A DNA stretch of 64,000 nucleotides, taken from NCBI RefSeq assembly GCF_026262505.1, contig NC_067206.1, positions 10,505,179 to 10,569,178 on the forward strand, written 5' to 3'. The notes below the pieces were generated by a model. It was not told the DNA's origin. It did not search any database and was given only the letters and a program-made list of their open reading frames with translations. The first letter of the stretch is position 1, and every line of letters begins with the position of its first letter. The stretch comes from Trichomonas vaginalis G3. Its lineage: Eukaryota > Parabasalia > Trichomonadida > Trichomonadidae. Both the position numbers and the translations under genes were made by a program. Positions 59,863 to 64,000 of this stretch are shown piece after piece.

Positions 59863-60078
59863 TTGAAGGTCATGCCAGAAACTTTGAACCATGAACTACC
59901 AGCAATGTTAGACAGTAAAGCTGACAAGAACCATACACATACAAGTTTTACAACTGTTGCTATAGAAAGTATTGAAGGAACGGTTGAAGAAACTGGTGGG
60001 GATGCATTATATTGTAAACCTCCTAACTTTCCACAAAGTCCCTTTCTCATCAAATCACATCAAAAACAAAACACATAA
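59863..60078 (+). pseudogene. Fibre-like segment with DKNHTH motif, running into unit 3
   Basis: A frame containing LDSKADKNHTHTSFTTV, a motif with relatives near 59640 and 59700-59760, so it looks like a repeated shaft as in tail or fibre proteins. It passes the junction with unit 3 at about 60038, so its last ~13 codons are encoded by the MULE sequence. Confidence 0.4.
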
Positions 60079-60735
60079 AAAATATTTTATTATACTCATT
60101 CGAAATTAAAAATAATAAAATTTATATATATTAATTTCATTAAATCAAGGATAAAAATCTCACCGGAAAAATAACCTCAGTGTGATAAATTTATCACCGG
60201 AAAAATTTACAATGAAAAAACCAGAATTTTCGAAAAAGTGACACCAACTATTAAAGTTATTTTATTACTAGATTTATTTACAAATTATAAGATAATATCA
60301 TTAACCGAATATATTTTTAATATAAATAAAAAACTTTTTTATACAAAAAATTACAATCAATCGATAAATATTATAAAACATTTATTCCAAAAAGATTAAG
60401 TAATAGGTGGGATCCTGCATATAATATAATTTTATGTCATAAAGTTTACAAATTTTAGATGGACCACAGTGAGAATGTGAGTGGTTAATTTAAAGGTGGT
60501 CTGATAAAGAAATCGAGGCTTACTCAACACAGCATGAAGCAGTTTCTAATACACAATCTTACTAGTCGTGTTTCGGTCGCCAGCGCTCTCATAGGGGTGC
60601 TGATTTCAAAAACCACTACTTCAAATTATTCAACAATACTCAATGCAGCATGAAGCAGCTACTACTGCTGTATCTTACTGGTAGTGTTCTTCGCTTCTTA
60701 CTATCAACTCTAAAACTAGTTTGATGTATTATTTA

Positions 60736-60918
60736 TTCATATATAAATATATACATATATAAATATATACATATATAAATATATACAATATAATACATAT
60801 ATAAATATATACATATATAAATATATACATATATAAATATATACATATATAAATATATACATATATAAATATATACATATATAAATATATACATATATAA
60901 ATATATACATATATAAAT
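60736..60918. repeat. 16-bp AT microsatellite left of G, unit 3
   Basis: Same as 14536-14740, with one irregular unit near 60785. Confidence 0.95.
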
Positions 60919-61868
60919 GTTGTGCATGAAAATTCGGTTCACTTCACTTCTGACAAAAGTGACATATTTACATGGCAAAAATAGTTTACATGGCAAAAAT
61001 ATATAGGGTATTTTTTTTAAAAGTAGTTATCTTTATATATAAAAATAAAACTTTTGATATATTTGAGTAAATGATTTATTAATTTATTTATTTATTTTTT
61101 TTAAATCAAATCATATAAATATATATATATATAATAGTGAAATAGAACAAGAGATAATTATTGATGATTAAATTGTAGACGAGGATAAAAGTTTAGATAA
61201 ATTAATAAAATTAGTGTGGAATCAGACAAATTTCCCGCTGTTTGCGAAGGAATTGTTGGCTATGATGTACTGATCATGAATCAGTACATCATAGCCAACA
61301 ATTCCTTATACAAAGTTCAAAAACTTGGGTGCAATCAGTTCTGATTGCACCCAAGTTTTTGAACTTTCTCGAGGGAATGAAGGGTAAGAGGTATACATTA
61401 TGAATATATACCTCTTACCCTTCCATTCCCTCTCTGACAGCGGGAAACTTTGTCTGAATGTTAAACTATTCGGACAAAGTTTCCCGCTGTTTGCGAAGGA
61501 ATTGTTGGCTATGATGTACTGATTCATGATCAGTACATCATAGCCAACAATTCCTTATACAAAGTTCAAAAACTTGGGTGCAATCAGTGATTGCACCCAA
61601 GTTTTTGAACTTTCTCGAGGGAATGAAAGGGTAAGAGGTATACATTATGAATATATACCTCTTACCCTTCCATTCCCTCTCTGACAGCGGGAAACTTTGT
61701 CTGAATGTTAAACTATTCAGACAACGTTTCCCGCTGTTTGCGAAGGAATCAATTTATACAAATAAACTTATAAAACACAAAATTATTATTTTATAATATA
61801 ATTCTTAGATAATACATCCGATATGTAAAGTGTCAAAAATGAAGTGAACCGAATTTTCATGCATTACA
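60919..61868. mobile_element. Element G, unit 3
   Basis: Same ends as in unit 1, with about two palindrome units instead of three. Confidence 0.8.
61231..61750. repeat. Q1-Q4 palindrome array, unit 3
   Basis: About two units of the array at 15056-15830, one with a shortened Q2 centre and one with a shortened Q3 arm. Confidence 0.93.
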
Positions 61869-62202
61869 TATACATATATAAATATATACATATATAAATG
61901 TATACATATATAAATGTATACATATATAAATATATACATATATAAATGTATACATATATAAATGTATACATATATAAATATATACATATATAAATATATA
62001 CATATATAAATATATACATATATAAATATATACATATATATATATAGATATATAAATATATAGATATATAAATATATAGATATATAAATATATACATATA
62101 TAAATATATACATATATAAATATATACATATATAAATATATAGATATATAAATATATAGATATATAAATATATACATATATATATATAAATATATAAATA
62201 AC
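61869..62202. repeat. 16-bp AT microsatellite right of G, unit 3
   Basis: Same as 15949-16246 with a different number and order of variant units. Confidence 0.95.
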
Positions 62203-62604
62203 AAAATACAATCAAAAAATAGTGTTTGGAAATTTAAGTTTAAGTGTCACTTTTTCGTAAATTCTACCAAACTCATTTCATTAAATCAAGGTTAAAAATC
62301 TCACCGGAAAAATAACCTCAGTGTGATAAATTTATCACCGGAAAAATTTACAATAAGGTTAATACCGAAAATATCGAAAAATCAACATTTAAGGTTAATT
62401 TAAGAGTATGCACTTTTGTCACCTACTCAAAAATATCATTTTGCTTTTCAATTCGAACATAAATCTTAAATATTTTTAATTAATATCTGATTTACAGCAT
62501 TATTATCCATTTATAAATCTGACAAATAAATGACAAAACCATCAGAAATAGTGTCACTTTTTCAAAAATGAAGTCACACTATTTTTCATGCACAACATTT
62601 TTTA

Positions 62605-63096
62605 ATGGAAGCGAACAACACAGCTCCTGCTAAGGCTGTTGCCATCCAGAAGCCAGAGGTGACTGAAGAACAGTCCTCTGGCGACGAGGAAATATTGATG
62701 GGTGGCGAGAGTCCGAAGACCGAGATCAAGATCCCAGATCTCGATCACAAGCAAACGGCAAAGAAAACGGGTCCACAAGCTACTCCTCGAGTTCTACGTT
62801 TAATCAAGACCAGCCACAAGTATTTGAAGCAGCTGGAGGAGTCAAACGTAGCTCTCGAGGAACTAAAGCAGCAGATCACAAAGCAGGCGGAGGAACTACA
62901 ACAGAAGAATGAGTTCATAACATTACTCAAGACCAAGCTCGACTACAAAGATGAAGAGATCTCTGATCTCAGATCTCGAGTTGATCAGTTGGGAAGGCAG
63001 TCTGATATGTGGCACGAACGCTTCATTACTGCAAACTCATCATACAAAGAAAGAAGCCACTTGTTGACTACTGTAATTAAATACTTATCTTTATAA
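62605..63096 (+). CDS. Coiled-coil accessory protein of MULE A
   Basis: A 163-codon frame I do not recognise by name. Residues 1-60 are polar and probably disordered, with an acidic patch near EEQSSGDEE and a basic KQTAKKTGP stretch. Residues ~65-150 have heptad spacing typical of a coiled coil (KYLKQLEESNVALEELKQQI, then LQQKNEFITLLKTKL and LRSRVDQL). It is divergent from the A transposase and lies inside the TIRs, so it is cargo or an accessory gene of A. A DNA-binding or multimerisation partner of the transposase is a plausible guess, by analogy with mudrB of MuDR. The start is the first ATG after the internal terminal motif. Unit 1 carries the same gene interrupted by element D. Codon usage is richer in G and C than its surroundings, which supports real coding. 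Confidence 0.75.
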   Translation: MEANNTAPAKAVAIQKPEVTEEQSSGDEEILMGGESPKTEIKIPDLDHKQTAKKTGPQATPRVLRLIKTSHKYLKQLEESNVALEELKQQITKQAEELQQKNEFITLLKTKLDYKDEEISDLRSRVDQLGRQSDMWHERFITANSSYKERSHLLTTVIKYLSL

Positions 63097-63164
63097 AAAA
63101 ATATCATTTTTTTTCCAGTGAAAAAAAGTATTTATTCTTAACTGTTTGTGGGGATCTTTAGAAG

Positions 63165-63356
63165 TTACCAAGGCACCAGACTGCGTGCTTCAATTCTTTG
63201 TTCTATTGCATACTCGATCATTTTCATTGTTCTCTTCGTTCTTTGTATTTGCGAGTATTGCTTACTTATAATGTGATCTTGGTTTCTTATGATCTTTGTC
63301 ATGATCTCGATCCTCTTCTGGATCCTTTGTCTCTTATCAGTTGGAACATCATCCAT
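63165..63356 (-). CDS. Small basic helical protein of MULE A (unit 3)
   Basis: Identical in translation to 20328-20519, with the same upstream TGA at 63393-63395 and the same possible earlier ATG at 63440. It converges on the intact coiled-coil gene at 62605-63096. Conservation between units only shows recent duplication, not selection. Confidence 0.5.
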   Translation of the reverse strand: MDDVPTDKRQRIQKRIEIMTKIIRNQDHIISKQYSQIQRTKRTMKMIEYAIEQRIEARSLVPW

Positions 63357-63528
63357 ATCAATTGGTGCGAATAAGAATCCCCCAGTTGTACGTCAGGCTG
63401 TTTCTTCGCCACTAAAGGCACGTCTCATTATGGCGTCCATAATAATTAGTGCCCGTATAGTGTCACTTTTTCATTGTGCCGGTGCCTGTAGCTGTAGGCT
63501 ACAGGCGACGCACAATGTATACTGTACT

Positions 63529-64000
63529 GAGATGGATGTTTAATATTTGTGAGTGAGAATGCAAGCAGGAGTTTGGTACTTTAAGGCTAGGTTGAGATAG
63601 ATTTCCCATTATATTATCTGTGAATATATTTTTGAAAATTCAAGATATAAAAATATATTATCAAAAAATTTTATATTTTTAAATACAATAGGGTGGAAGT
63701 ATAGTACGATGAGATAGCAATGATATATTTTATAATGGGAGGTAATCTGAAGATAAGTAGCAAATTTTATGCGATTTTGATTGGGAGTTGGAGGGTGTGA
63801 GTACTATAGCATGTAATAGTATCTCACACCCTCCAATTCTTCCTATGGCGCCGAAAAATTTTTGGTGAAATGCGACGACATTTCACCAAAAATTTTCGGT
63901 GCCATATAGAGAACTATAGTCTGCGAGGTACTGATTCTATCTATGTACCTCGCAGACCATAGTTCTCAGCCAAAATGTCAAAAATTTTGGAAATTCGAAA
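63529..64000 (-). repeat. Right TIR of A, unit 3, cut by window end
   Basis: Matches 20692-21164 and includes the palindrome block at 63783-63972. The outer end lies beyond the window. Confidence 0.85.

Larger units (their letters stand above)
33895..60037. other. Low-quality or decayed block between units 2 and 3
   Basis: Unlike the near-identical repeats on either side, this 26-kb block has only short broken frames, irregular homopolymers, a 100-base N gap and a large imperfect palindrome. It joins unit 2 after TTAATAAAA and unit 3 inside a TIR of B, and no matching insertion ends are seen. I read it as unpolished long-read sequence placed between two contigs, possibly of real trichomonad origin; old decayed DNA is the alternative. 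Confidence 0.6.
50811..60037. mobile_element. Broken Polinton/Maverick-like element (probable)
   Basis: Compact gene-like fragments on both strands, including a packaging-ATPase-type fragment (54730-54939), a fibre-like segment near the right end (59863-60078) and several protein-like fragments with no recognised family. This fits a Polinton, a family abundant in trichomonads. No terminal repeats or integrase are identified, so the ends are approximate and the element may reach further left. Reading frames are broken throughout, on the order of several tens of breaks, which may reflect sequence quality rather than age; age cannot be judged. Confidence 0.5.
60214..62274. mobile_element. Element F2 with G inserted, unit 3
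   Basis: Complete third copy with both 80-bp repeats. G carries fewer palindrome units here. Confidence 0.78.
60038..64000. repeat. Segmental unit 3, partial copy
   Basis: Begins inside the last 11 bases of the right TIR of element B and continues as in unit 1 from 13837, without insertion D. It runs off the window inside the right TIR of A. Its coiled-coil gene is uninterrupted and provides the empty site of D (62624-62635). About 1.2 kb at its start (equivalent to 13840-15036 of unit 1) also closes unit 2, so the intervening block is flanked by a direct repeat of that size. Confidence 0.85.
60049..64000 (+). mobile_element. MULE 'A', unit 3, right part
   Basis: Contains the region between the divergent genes with F and G inserted, the uninterrupted coiled-coil gene, the small minus-strand frame and most of the right TIR, which continues beyond the window. 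The transposase half of this copy is absent. Confidence 0.8.

Noticed and set aside
50811-60037. LTR retrotransposon or retrovirus
   Set aside because: No LTRs, reverse transcriptase or protease motifs seen; the ATPase and fibre-like fragments fit a Polinton instead.

Overview
The window looks like a trichomonad (Trichomonas vaginalis-like parabasalid) genome stretch dense in mobile DNA. It is very AT-rich and holds several MULE (Mutator-like) DNA transposon families nested in one another. Two MULE transposase starts carry a trichomonad-type Initiator (TCACTTY) 11-17 nt upstream of the ATG, and one terminal repeat holds an exact match to the 13-base Trichomonas Inr consensus. I recognise no host housekeeping gene, tRNA or rRNA; one small ORF beside the transposon is a host-like remnant of unknown function.

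Layout. A segment of about 22.2 kb is present as unit 1 (1-22168), a truncated unit 2 (22169-33894) and a partial unit 3 (60038-64000). Its core is an autonomous MULE, called A here, with 872-bp terminal inverted repeats (TIRs), a transposase gene on the minus strand, a divergent coiled-coil gene and a small third frame. Other elements sit inside A: B (MULE, 9-bp target duplication), H, F (with 80- and 89-bp flanking duplications) and G are shared by units; C, I, D, E and the first F copy occur only in unit 1; a hAT-like element, J, occurs only in unit 2. Comparing units gives filled and empty sites for six insertions.

Units 2 and 3 are separated by 33895-60037, a stretch with short broken frames, a 100-base N gap and a 4.4-kb imperfect palindrome. 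It looks like unpolished long-read sequence or heavily decayed DNA. Its right part (about 50.8-60.0 kb) has gene fragments consistent with a broken Polinton/Maverick.

The strongest unexplained signals are structural. (1) Sequence-unrelated tandem arrays, one each in A, B, C, D, I and J, share a period of 121 bp. (2) Two diverged arrays, in elements E and G, are both built from four consecutive palindromes per 250 bp, in the same cyclic order, with paired changes in the two arms. (3) Palindrome centres occur in both orientations (flip/flop) between otherwise identical arms. (4) F elements are flanked by 80-89 bp direct repeats, one confirmed by an empty site. Together these suggest that palindrome- or hairpin-driven copying, or a fixed-length tandem amplification process, acts on these transposons.
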